This document shows, in pieces, positions 1 to 5,408 of a DNA stretch of 7,928 bases (positions are counted from its first letter, which is position 1; each line of letters opens with the position of its first letter). The notes below the pieces were generated by a model. That model did not search any database. It was not told the origin of the DNA and saw nothing but the letters and a program-made list of their open reading frames with translations. The DNA is from CAYRIY01 sp964424335 (lineage in GTDB: Bacteria; Bacillota; Limnochordia; DTU080; RSA5): contig CAYRIY010000137.1 in NCBI GenBank assembly GCA_964424335.1, positions 1-7,928 of the forward strand, written 5' to 3'. The translations under genes and the position numbers were made by a program.

Positions 1-16
1 GGCGAGGGTCGAGAAG

Positions 17-48
17 AAAAAAGCCTTTCCCCCTTTTGGTGGAAAGGC
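17..48 (-). terminator. Rho-independent terminator closing the minus-strand operon
   Basis: An eight-base-pair perfect stem pairs 23-30 (GCCTTTCC) with 41-48 (GGAAAGGC). Two more inner pairs (32-33 with 38-39) can form across one mismatch, leaving a TTTT loop. On the minus strand the hairpin is followed at once by six T residues (22-17) and then a C/T-rich run, the textbook intrinsic terminator layout. It lies 56 bases beyond the stop codon of the oxidoreductase gene, so it most likely ends the transcript that carries the metabolic genes. The reverse orientation has no T tract, so it is not bidirectional. Confidence 0.9.
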
Positions 49-104
49 CCTGAGGAACGCATGGGTTGATGAATTCCAAATGCGGTTAAATCCTACGCGC
101 GCAT

Positions 105-1172
105 CTAGTTCATCCCGCCAAGTTCGGATAGGTCGACCCGTTTCCCTCCGGAAAGCAGCCCTGCTTCGTACACTTTCATCACTTCATGGGCGAATTCCAG
201 TGTGCCTAGGGTCGGCTGCCGCCCTTCGATTACGCACTCGCAAAAGTGCATCAACTCGTGATAGATCCCTTGTGTGAACAACGCCTTGTTCTCGAGGGTC
301 GAGAGATGGTTTTGCGGTTCCCACACGACCGCCCCGCTGTCATATCCCATCGGTGCGTACTGGTGCGTGGCGCCGTATTGAAAAGGAATGCCTCGTTGAA
401 ACGTAACCCGCATGGAGTTTTCAATCTCGACATGGCATCGCTTTCCGACAAACACGTAACGCTCGATCGGTTGACTAGCCGCCGCTCCCGTCGCCATGTG
501 GAACGTTCCCAGGCAGCCACTTTCAAATTCCAGGATGCAAACGCCGCCGCTGCGTTCCCCGCGATGAACGGTCACCGCCTTCACGGGACCGCCTACCGCC
601 AGCATGAGGGAAACGGGGTGCACTCCGTTGGCAAGCCAGTCGTTGCGCAACTCCTCGCTTAGAACCCGCTCCCCATCTGCTGGGAATTGAGCGATCGGGT
701 AGATGCCGACCATGTTTTGTACAGGACCGAACCGCTCATCCGACAAGATCTCAACGACTTTGCGGGTGGACGGCATGAACTGTTTCTTAAAGCCCACAAC
801 ACAGATCCGGTCGCCCCGCTCTTTGATCATCTTCGCCACCTGGCTTGCGCGCGTTGCAGGGGGCTTTTCCATCCACACGTGCAAGTTGGCAGAGAACGCC
901 TCACAGGCCAATTGCGGGTGGAGGCGTTCCGAAACGCAAATGATCACGGCGTCCAATGACTCTCGCGCATACATCTCGCTCGCACTCGCGTAGACGCCTG
1001 CCACGCCGAACTGCCTGGCCGTCCGCGCCGCTCGTTCGGTGTCCGGATCCGAAATTGCGCACAGCGTGACGGGGAGGTAGTGAAGGGCCGGCAGGATGTT
1101 GCGGTACGCGTGGCTTCCCACTCCCACGAGGCCGAGGCGGATGCGCTTATCGAAATCTCTTTGGTAAGTCAC
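105..1172 (-). CDS. Gfo/Idh/MocA family NAD(P)-dependent sugar oxidoreductase
   Basis: This 355-residue protein has the usual length and two-domain plan of the family, whose members oxidise or reduce a sugar, sugar alcohol or related hydroxyl with NAD(P) in the cytoplasm. An N-terminal Rossmann fold is marked by GLVGVGSHA at residues 14-22, the strand DAVIICVSERLH at 74-85 and the EKP motif at 102-104, where K103 is the expected catalytic lysine. The C-terminal alpha/beta domain carries H185 in NGVHPVS, the position of the usual catalytic histidine. The family's D-x3-H motif is broken: the residue four before H185 is Ala181 rather than Asp. The start is GTG, preceded by GAGG ten bases upstream (1183-1186), and it overlaps the stop of the TIM-barrel gene as GTGA, which suggests translational coupling. 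The substrate cannot be read from the sequence; inositol-, glucose- or 3-keto-sugar-type chemistry are all possible. Confidence 0.9.
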   Translation of the reverse strand: MTYQRDFDKRIRLGLVGVGSHAYRNILPALHYLPVTLCAISDPDTERAARTARQFGVAGVYASASEMYARESLDAVIICVSERLHPQLACEAFSANLHVWMEKPPATRASQVAKMIKERGDRICVVGFKKQFMPSTRKVVEILSDERFGPVQNMVGIYPIAQFPADGERVLSEELRNDWLANGVHPVSLMLAVGGPVKAVTVHRGERSGGVCILEFESGCLGTFHMATGAAASQPIERYVFVGKRCHVEIENSMRVTFQRGIPFQYGATHQYAPMGYDSGAVVWEPQNHLSTLENKALFTQGIYHELMHFCECVIEGRQPTLGTLEFAHEVMKVYEAGLLSGGKRVDLSELGGMN

Positions 1173-2062
1173 GATTTGTGCGCCTCGCTCACCAGAGCTC
1201 TCAAATATTCAAGGTCGTCTTGCGTCCAGTTTGTATGGCTTTCACTTGGACGCGGCGCTCCGTGTGGAGGATTGAGGCAGATGGCGTTACATGCCTTGTC
1301 CCGCAGGACGGCCGCCGTAATCTCGGCGACGGGCCACGACGCTTCCTCGAGCGAGCTGCGCCACTTGAGCGGCCCATTTGCTCGTTCGGCTTGCCCACCT
1401 TTGTAATGGATGTATCCGAGGATGGGCCTTAGCGCTTCGTAGGCGCCAAGTGAGGGAAACGTGCCTGCCTGCCACATGTTCACGACATCCCATGTGAACT
1501 TGGCGGCTTCTCTGTTGGTGAGGGCTTCAAAGAAGTCGAGCGCTTCCTGCGGGCGGCTCACGATACAGCCCTGAGTCTCGTTCTCGATCACGGGGGTGTA
1601 CCCGGCCTCGTGGATTTGGGAAATCGCCTCATCGTAAAGGGCAAATAGCCACGGAGCATGTGTACGTATGTGCGCGACGGCGTCCGGAACGTTTTGGCGT
1701 TCGCTCGTTGACGCGGCCACGAGCCGAATAAATGTGGGGGAGAGGGCCTGCGCGATCTCGAGGACCCTCGAGACCTTGGATAGGTGATTTGCCCGAAAGT
1801 TGTCCTCTCCAATCTCTACGTTGTCTGCGAAGAGAGACGTTGACAGGCAATAGACGCTTAGTCCCCGCGCCTTGATCATTTGAGCGGCCACACTAAGCTC
1901 GTCGTCCGTTAGATCGGCTATGGATTTTCCAAAAATGAAGTCCTTCAAGTCGAGCCATTCAAGGCCCCATGCAACGTGACGATCAAGAGCGCTTTCGAAA
2001 TCTCGACCTGCCATGCTATTCAGCATGGCAATCGCCGGGAGACTTGACGGAAACTCGGCCAC
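1169..2062 (-). CDS. TIM-barrel sugar phosphate isomerase/epimerase-like protein (AP endonuclease 2 superfamily)
   Basis: This 297-residue protein matches the xylose isomerase-like TIM-barrel family (COG1082 type), which performs metal-dependent isomerisation, epimerisation, dehydration or lyase steps on sugars. Recognisable elements are GLEWLDLKD at 33-41, RGLSVYCLST at 66-75, TPVIENET at 156-163, FTWDVVN at 189-195, GYIHYKGG at 216-223 and ICLNPPHG at 261-268. By position E160, D192 and H219 are the expected metal ligands. The fourth ligand, normally Glu in a pattern such as EPH, appears as Asn264. The start is GTG, with AAGGG five bases upstream (2068-2072) and GAGGAG twelve bases upstream (2075-2080). 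It precedes and overlaps the oxidoreductase gene by four bases, a pairing common in inositol and 3-keto-sugar pathways. The family call is firm; the reaction is unknown. Confidence 0.85.
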   Translation of the reverse strand: MAEFPSSLPAIAMLNSMAGRDFESALDRHVAWGLEWLDLKDFIFGKSIADLTDDELSVAAQMIKARGLSVYCLSTSLFADNVEIGEDNFRANHLSKVSRVLEIAQALSPTFIRLVAASTSERQNVPDAVAHIRTHAPWLFALYDEAISQIHEAGYTPVIENETQGCIVSRPQEALDFFEALTNREAAKFTWDVVNMWQAGTFPSLGAYEALRPILGYIHYKGGQAERANGPLKWRSSLEEASWPVAEITAAVLRDKACNAICLNPPHGAPRPSESHTNWTQDDLEYLRALVSEAHKS

Positions 2063-2080
2063 GGTTACCCTTCACTCCTC

Positions 2081-2096
2081 GATATGAGCACATATC
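2081..2096. repeat. Small perfect inverted repeat upstream of the TIM-barrel gene
   Basis: GATATG (2081-2086) and CATATC (2091-2096) form a perfect six-base inverted repeat around the spacer AGCA. It abuts the GAGGAG ribosome-binding sequence of the TIM-barrel gene. It could be a regulator-binding site or a small mRNA hairpin beside the ribosome-binding site. A six-base arm can arise by chance, so function is unproven. Confidence 0.35.
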
Positions 2097-2210
2097 ATAT
2101 TTCCTCCGGCGCGTTCACACTCCTTCCTACGAAAAGATAGGCAATAGCACTTCGAGCATGAGGCTCCTAACCCGGGATATAAGGGTCTGAGCTCCCATCC
2201 GTCGTTGTGC

Positions 2211-2222
2211 TCAATCAATATA
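2211..2222 (-). promoter_or_regulatory. Candidate operator half-site shared with the repressor promoter region
   Basis: The minus strand reads TATATTGATTGA here, identical over 12 bases to positions 5036-5047 of the plus strand, where the same sequence forms one arm of the palindrome upstream of the ROK repressor. It contains the half-site ATTGATT (AATCAAT at 2213-2219 on the plus strand). The second palindrome arm is missing here. It sits in the 206-base gap between the SIS gene and the TIM-barrel gene, about 150 bases before the latter's start. No convincing -35/-10 pair was found in this gap. Reading: a possible weaker or single-arm binding site for the same regulator. Confidence 0.35.
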
Positions 2223-2268
2223 AGATGGCAAACCAAAGGCATGATAACTTGTGAAAGCGGATGACAGT

Positions 2269-2832
2269 CTAGTTCTCAATAAAGAAGTAGCCGACGATGT
2301 GCGTAATGATTAGGTGTGCGTCTTCCGCTCGGCCGAAATGCTCCGTGGGAACGACAATCGGCAGGTCGACGAGGTCGAGGAGCTTGCCACCTTTGCCGCC
2401 GATCAACCCTACGGTGCGGCACCCGTTTGCTTTAGCCCACTGGGCGGCCTTTACGACGTTGGGAGAGTTGCCGCTCACGCTGATGGCGACCACGAGGTCG
2501 CCCGGCTGAGCGTAGTTGGCGAGTTGTTCGACGAAGACATCCTCGTAGGCGAGGTCGTTGCCGAGCGCCGTAATCCAGCCCACGTTGTCGGTGAGTGAGA
2601 GGATGCGAAAGCGGCGATCCCGACCAAGCGAAGCGCCTTTCCCGATGTCGGTCGCAAAATGAGAGGCCGTCGTGGCGCTGCCTCCGTTTCCGGCGACAAA
2701 GATCCGCCGATCCTGCTCCCGGGCCTCGGCGAACCAGGAGATCAGTTGGGCGATGGCGTCCTGCGGGAGGCTGCCCAGGGTTTGCTGGAGCTGCTTTATG
2801 TACGACTCAGCAAATGCTCGTGCGTCAATCAT
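2269..2832 (-). CDS. SIS-domain sugar-phosphate isomerase, GmhA-like
   Basis: This 187-residue single SIS domain is close in length to E. coli GmhA (192 residues), the sedoheptulose-7-phosphate isomerase. SIS proteins bind phosphosugars and usually interconvert aldose and ketose phosphates. The phosphate-binding region AGNGGSATTASHF lies at 47-59, the second serine-rich loop SVSGNSPNV at 118-126, and LGNDLAYEDVF at 90-100 matches GmhA VGNDFGFNDIF. H178 lines up with GmhA catalytic His180, while the position of GmhA Glu65 is Asp62 here. The gene starts at ATG with a strong AAGGAG site nine bases upstream (2842-2847), and follows the ROK kinase by 38 bases. There is no sign of heptose pathway genes, so a role in isomerising the kinase product is more likely than LPS or S-layer heptose synthesis. 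That role is inferred from context. Confidence 0.85.
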   Translation of the reverse strand: MIDARAFAESYIKQLQQTLGSLPQDAIAQLISWFAEAREQDRRIFVAGNGGSATTASHFATDIGKGASLGRDRRFRILSLTDNVGWITALGNDLAYEDVFVEQLANYAQPGDLVVAISVSGNSPNVVKAAQWAKANGCRTVGLIGGKGGKLLDLVDLPIVVPTEHFGRAEDAHLIITHIVGYFFIEN

Positions 2833-2870
2833 TACCAGATTCTCCTTCTAAGCTATGCTGCTTTGTCGAC

Positions 2871-3815
2871 TCAAGGGAGGTCGGCGGCCATCGAAGCGGC
2901 GCCCCATAGGACTGAGTCGTCGCCGAGCGCACACACGACGATTCCGGGGGCTCCTTCGCCCGGATGGAGCAGGCGCGCATGCGCCTCGGCGCGGACGGCC
3001 GCGATAAAGGACTCGCCCGATCGCGCCACACCGCCGCCCAGCACGACGCGTTCGGGGTCCAACACATTGCACACCCCGGCGATCGAAGCCCCGAGATAGC
3101 GGGCCGTGTCGTCGATGACGCGACGCATCAGGGGATCCTCGTCAGCAGCGGCAAAGACGTCCCGGGCGGTGATGGGCGCCGACACTGCTCCGGCGGGGGT
3201 TTGCGCATGCGCACTCAGCGCTTCCTGCGCACGCCTTGCGATGGAAAGGCCTGAGCAATACGCCTCGAGGCATCCCTTCTTGCCGCAGGTGCACACAGCG
3301 CCGCCTTCGACCGTGATCGGAACGTGTCCTACCTCGCCTGCCAAACCCCTGCTGCCGCGAAAGGGCCGCCCATCGAGGATGATGCCTCCGCCGATCCCTG
3401 TGCTGACCGTGTAATACACCATGTTCCGCGTGCCGAGACCCGCGCCGAAGCGGTGCTCACCGATCGCCGCCGTCGTGGCATCGTTCTCGACGACGCTCGG
3501 GATTCCAAAGGCTTCGGTCAATATCTGCGGCAGCGGAACGTCGTCCCAACCCGGGACGTGAAGTGAGCGGATCACCCGCTGCGCCAAAAAGTCCACGGGG
3601 CCGCCAAACCCGATGCCGCACGCCTTCACAGGGACGGGCGAAGACTCAATGAGCCTGGCTCCGGCCTCGATGATCTGCTGTATCATCCACGGAGCTCCTT
3701 CGGAGCGCTGGGTCTCCTTGCGAACTCGGGCCACGACTTGGTCACCGCGGATCAATGCGAGTCTGAACTGTGTGCCGCCGATGTCTATGGCGAGAATGGT
3801 CTCGTTCAATCTCAA
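2871..3815 (-). CDS. ROK-family sugar kinase (glucokinase/N-acetylhexosamine kinase type)
   Basis: This 314-residue cytoplasmic kinase is of full family length and should phosphorylate a hexose or N-acetylhexosamine with ATP. It has the ATP phosphate loop DIGGT at 11-15, GFGGP at 69-73, VENDATTAA at 109-117 with D112 as catalytic base, TGIGGGI at 139-145, the sugar- and zinc-binding EVGH at 161-164, and the zinc motif CTCGKKGCLEA at 175-185 (cysteines 175, 177, 182). All key residues are intact, in contrast to the ROK repressor next door. The annotated start is TTG, only three bases from the AAAGTGGG site (3819-3826). Codon 3 is also TTG (3807-3809) with a better nine-base spacing, so the true protein may be 312 residues. 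It lies 27 bases after the repressor gene. Glucose, fructose, allose, mannose and N-acetylated sugars remain possible substrates. Confidence 0.9.
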   Translation of the reverse strand: MRLNETILAIDIGGTQFRLALIRGDQVVARVRKETQRSEGAPWMIQQIIEAGARLIESSPVPVKACGIGFGGPVDFLAQRVIRSLHVPGWDDVPLPQILTEAFGIPSVVENDATTAAIGEHRFGAGLGTRNMVYYTVSTGIGGGIILDGRPFRGSRGLAGEVGHVPITVEGGAVCTCGKKGCLEAYCSGLSIARRAQEALSAHAQTPAGAVSAPITARDVFAAADEDPLMRRVIDDTARYLGASIAGVCNVLDPERVVLGGGVARSGESFIAAVRAEAHARLLHPGEGAPGIVVCALGDDSVLWGAASMAADLP

Positions 3816-3842
3816 TTGCCCACTTTCGTTCGCCTAAAGTTG

Positions 3843-5006
3843 CTACCTGGATGAGGATTCCGCTAGGTCGGCTTCGGTTTGCGACGCCGGCGCCCCAAAG
3901 AATCGATTGAGCATCAAGATACCAGCCCCGAGCGCCTCCGGTTCAGGCAAGCTCACGTCGCGAATGGGGACCGCCCGGTTGATCGGAAGTGCATGGCGGC
4001 GAAAAGCTCCGAGGAGCGTTTCCATCGCGGGGCGGTAGACCTCAAGATGCGAGCCGCCGCAGACGATGATTTCCGGATTAATGGCATTGGCGGCGTTGGC
4101 TAGGCCGATTCCGAGGATGCGGGCTGCTGTCTCCAGGTGATAGCGGCCATCGGGATTTCGATCGATGGCAGCGCGGATAACGTCTACGCCGAGTTCGCCC
4201 GTCTCGTCGAGCCGCAGCGCTCGGGCGATCGCTTTTCCGCCGCTAAACGCCTCGAGACAGCCGCGGCTGCCGCAACTACACAGCGGGCCGTCGACTTGCA
4301 CGACCATGTGGCCGATCTCGCCGGAACCGCCGTTGTGCCCGCTGTATAGTCGTCCGTCGACCAAGATGCCGCCCCCGACGCCGAGGCCGACATTGATGCC
4401 GAGCGCATTGAGCCGATTGCGCAGCACGCCCTTGGTCTGTTCTGCGAGCAACATGGCATTGGCTCCATTCTCGACCACGACCTCGCGCTCGAGGCGGTCG
4501 GAAAGCGCTCCCGTAAGATCCACGGGTGAATCGTGGAGGTTTGGGGCAAACACGGTTCCTTCGGACTGGCTGACCATGCCGGCCACTGCGACGCCTACGC
4601 CGAGAAGCGGAGGAATATCTTGGAGGAGTTCGTCGACGGTGCGCGACACCTTGGAGATGAGGTCTGAGAGCGTGCTTGGAAACGGGAGCGGCATGACGAG
4701 GCGGCGCGTAACGTCGCCATTGAGGTCGAGGAGGAGCCCAATGATGCGGCTGTCTCCAATTTGAACGCCAATGGAGCTATAGGCGCCTCCATTGAGCTCG
4801 AGTTGGACCGGATCGCGGCCAACTCTTCCCGTCGGCGCCGTGCCTGTCTCCATCACAAGGCGGGCCTCCATCAGATCCCGTACGACGTGCGTCACGGTCG
4901 AGGGACTGAGCCCGGAGATCTCCGCTAGGCGGTGTCTAGCGATGGGCTGGTATGAGCGGATCAGATTGAGGACGCGAGCATGCGACGATTCGTGGGACCA
5001 AGGCAA
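3843..5006 (-). CDS. ROK-family transcriptional repressor (NagC/XylR/Mlc type)
   Basis: This 387-residue protein combines an N-terminal winged helix-turn-helix with a ROK sugar-sensing domain. Residues 23-50 hold the two helices (RLAEISGLSPSTVTHVV is diagnostic) and 52-72 the wing. The ROK domain starts near 78. Its ATP loop is degraded (VQIGDSRI at 81-88 instead of DxGGT), and the catalytic END triplet is ENG at 179-181, so it cannot be an ordinary kinase. EIGH at 230-233 and CSCGSRGC at 243-250 keep the sugar and zinc site, so it should sense a free sugar. The start is TTG; an in-frame TGA lies 15 bases upstream, and AGGGG (5022-5026) lies 15 bases upstream, a long spacing. It heads the kinase-SIS gene run and has a palindrome in its own promoter region, which suggests autoregulation and control of the locus. 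Confidence 0.92.
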   Translation of the reverse strand: MPWSHESSHARVLNLIRSYQPIARHRLAEISGLSPSTVTHVVRDLMEARLVMETGTAPTGRVGRDPVQLELNGGAYSSIGVQIGDSRIIGLLLDLNGDVTRRLVMPLPFPSTLSDLISKVSRTVDELLQDIPPLLGVGVAVAGMVSQSEGTVFAPNLHDSPVDLTGALSDRLEREVVVENGANAMLLAEQTKGVLRNRLNALGINVGLGVGGGILVDGRLYSGHNGGSGEIGHMVVQVDGPLCSCGSRGCLEAFSGGKAIARALRLDETGELGVDVIRAAIDRNPDGRYHLETAARILGIGLANAANAINPEIIVCGGSHLEVYRPAMETLLGAFRRHALPINRAVPIRDVSLPEPEALGAGILMLNRFFGAPASQTEADLAESSSR

Positions 5007-5031
5007 TGTCAGTTTGAATCACCCCTACTAG

Positions 5032-5060
5032 ATCGTATATTGATTGACTGCTGAAATCAA
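5032..5060 (-). promoter_or_regulatory. Weak sigma-A-like promoter for the ROK repressor operon
   Basis: On the minus strand TTGATT (5060-5055) and TACGAT (5037-5032) are separated by exactly 17 bases. Each hexamer matches four of six consensus positions. Transcription would start near 5025, which puts the AGGGG ribosome-binding sequence at the very 5' end of the message. That is unusual and lowers confidence. The -35 box and spacer lie inside the 5039-5061 palindrome, the geometry expected for repression. Confidence 0.35.
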
Positions 5061-5061
5061 T
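5039..5061. promoter_or_regulatory. Palindromic operator candidate for the ROK repressor
   Basis: ATTGATT (5039-5045) and AATCAAT (5055-5061) are perfect seven-base inverted repeats around a nine-base spacer, 23 bases in all. An outer ATCG (5032-5035) and CGAT (5066-5069) echo the symmetry with a one-base offset. NagC/Mlc-type regulators are known to bind AT-rich palindromes of about this size with T-rich left and A-rich right arms. It lies 33 bases upstream of the repressor start codon and overlaps the candidate promoter. That the adjacent ROK protein binds it is inference. Confidence 0.5.
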
Positions 5062-5225
5062 GGCGCGATACGGACGTGAGTCCATGATTCATGGGAAATT
5101 GCCTTAAAAAGGGGTGAACGGCCAACGGCGTTCGCCGCGCCAAATCATGCGTGGATAACGCACGTTGGCCTCAGGTATGGTCAAGTGAGGAAGGATCAAG
5201 CGTGGGAAATTCCTCGGCGATACCG
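5062..5225. other. Intergenic stretch with small palindromes, no gene recognised
   Basis: Nothing here reads as a gene. It contains CCATG-ATT-CATGG (5082-5094), a GC-rich hairpin CGGCGTTCGCCG (5126-5137), and two copies of TGGGAAATT (5092-5100 and 5203-5211). A T5 run on the minus strand (5110-5106) is too far from the hairpin to make a convincing terminator for the GH9 gene. No clear terminator for that gene is seen, so its transcript might run into the repressor operon. Confidence 0.4.
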
Positions 5226-5408
5226 TTACGCCTTGGCACAGTACGATTCCGTGCAGTAGATCCTATCTCCGTGTCTGAAGTTGATCTCTGCAAGCAACGT
5301 CCAATTGCCACTGGTGTCTTTGATCCACGGCCTCAACACGAGGTCCTGGAATCTCCCGCAGTACCGGGGATCATCGTCGAGATATTGGCCGGGATGGATT
5401 AAGGTAAC
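5226..5408 (-). pseudogene. Orphan coding-like fragment after the GH9 gene
   Basis: Directly after the GH9 stop, a different minus-strand frame (the -1 frame) stays open for 60 codons between a TGA (5411-5409) and a TAA (5228-5226). It has no ATG and no ribosome-binding site. Its translation looks protein-like rather than random, with segments such as DDDPRYCGRFQDL, RPWIKDTSGNWTLLAEI and DRIYCTESYC. A hand count gives G or C at 42 of 60 third codon positions, clearly higher than at first and second positions, the pattern of true coding sequence in a GC-rich genome. I do not recognise the family. It may be the tail of a decayed gene, or a former C-terminal extension of the GH9 protein cut off by an indel. 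Confidence 0.35.

Noticed and set aside
2252..2266. Catabolite-responsive element (cre) candidate TGAAAGCGGATGACA after the SIS gene
   Set aside because: It is one base longer than the 14-base cre consensus between the conserved CG core and the final CA, so the symmetry is broken. No promoter was found beside it.
2063..2268. Sigma-A promoter in the gap before the TIM-barrel gene
   Set aside because: Several -10-like hexamers (such as TATGAT and TATCAT on the minus strand) were examined, but none has an acceptable -35 element at 16-18 bases. A promoter may exist but cannot be supported here.
4165..4764. Long plus-strand open frame antisense to the ROK repressor
   Set aside because: The translation is Ser/Arg/Pro-rich and low in complexity, typical of the antisense of a GC-rich gene. 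The minus-strand ROK protein covers the region with full motifs.
5082..5094. CCATG-ATT-CATGG palindrome as a second operator
   Set aside because: Only five-base arms, not related to the 5039-5061 palindrome, and not repeated elsewhere in the window. It is likely chance.
5106..5137. Hairpin CGGCGTTCGCCG plus a T5 run as terminator for the GH9 gene
   Set aside because: On the minus strand the T run begins about 15 bases after the five-pair stem. That is too far for an intrinsic terminator, and the stem is short.
5151..5402. Plus-strand 83-codon open frame in the gap between GH9 and the repressor
   Set aside because: No ribosome-binding site precedes its GTG, and GC content is highest at its first codon position rather than the third. 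It is codon-register antisense to the minus-strand fragment that shows the coding pattern.
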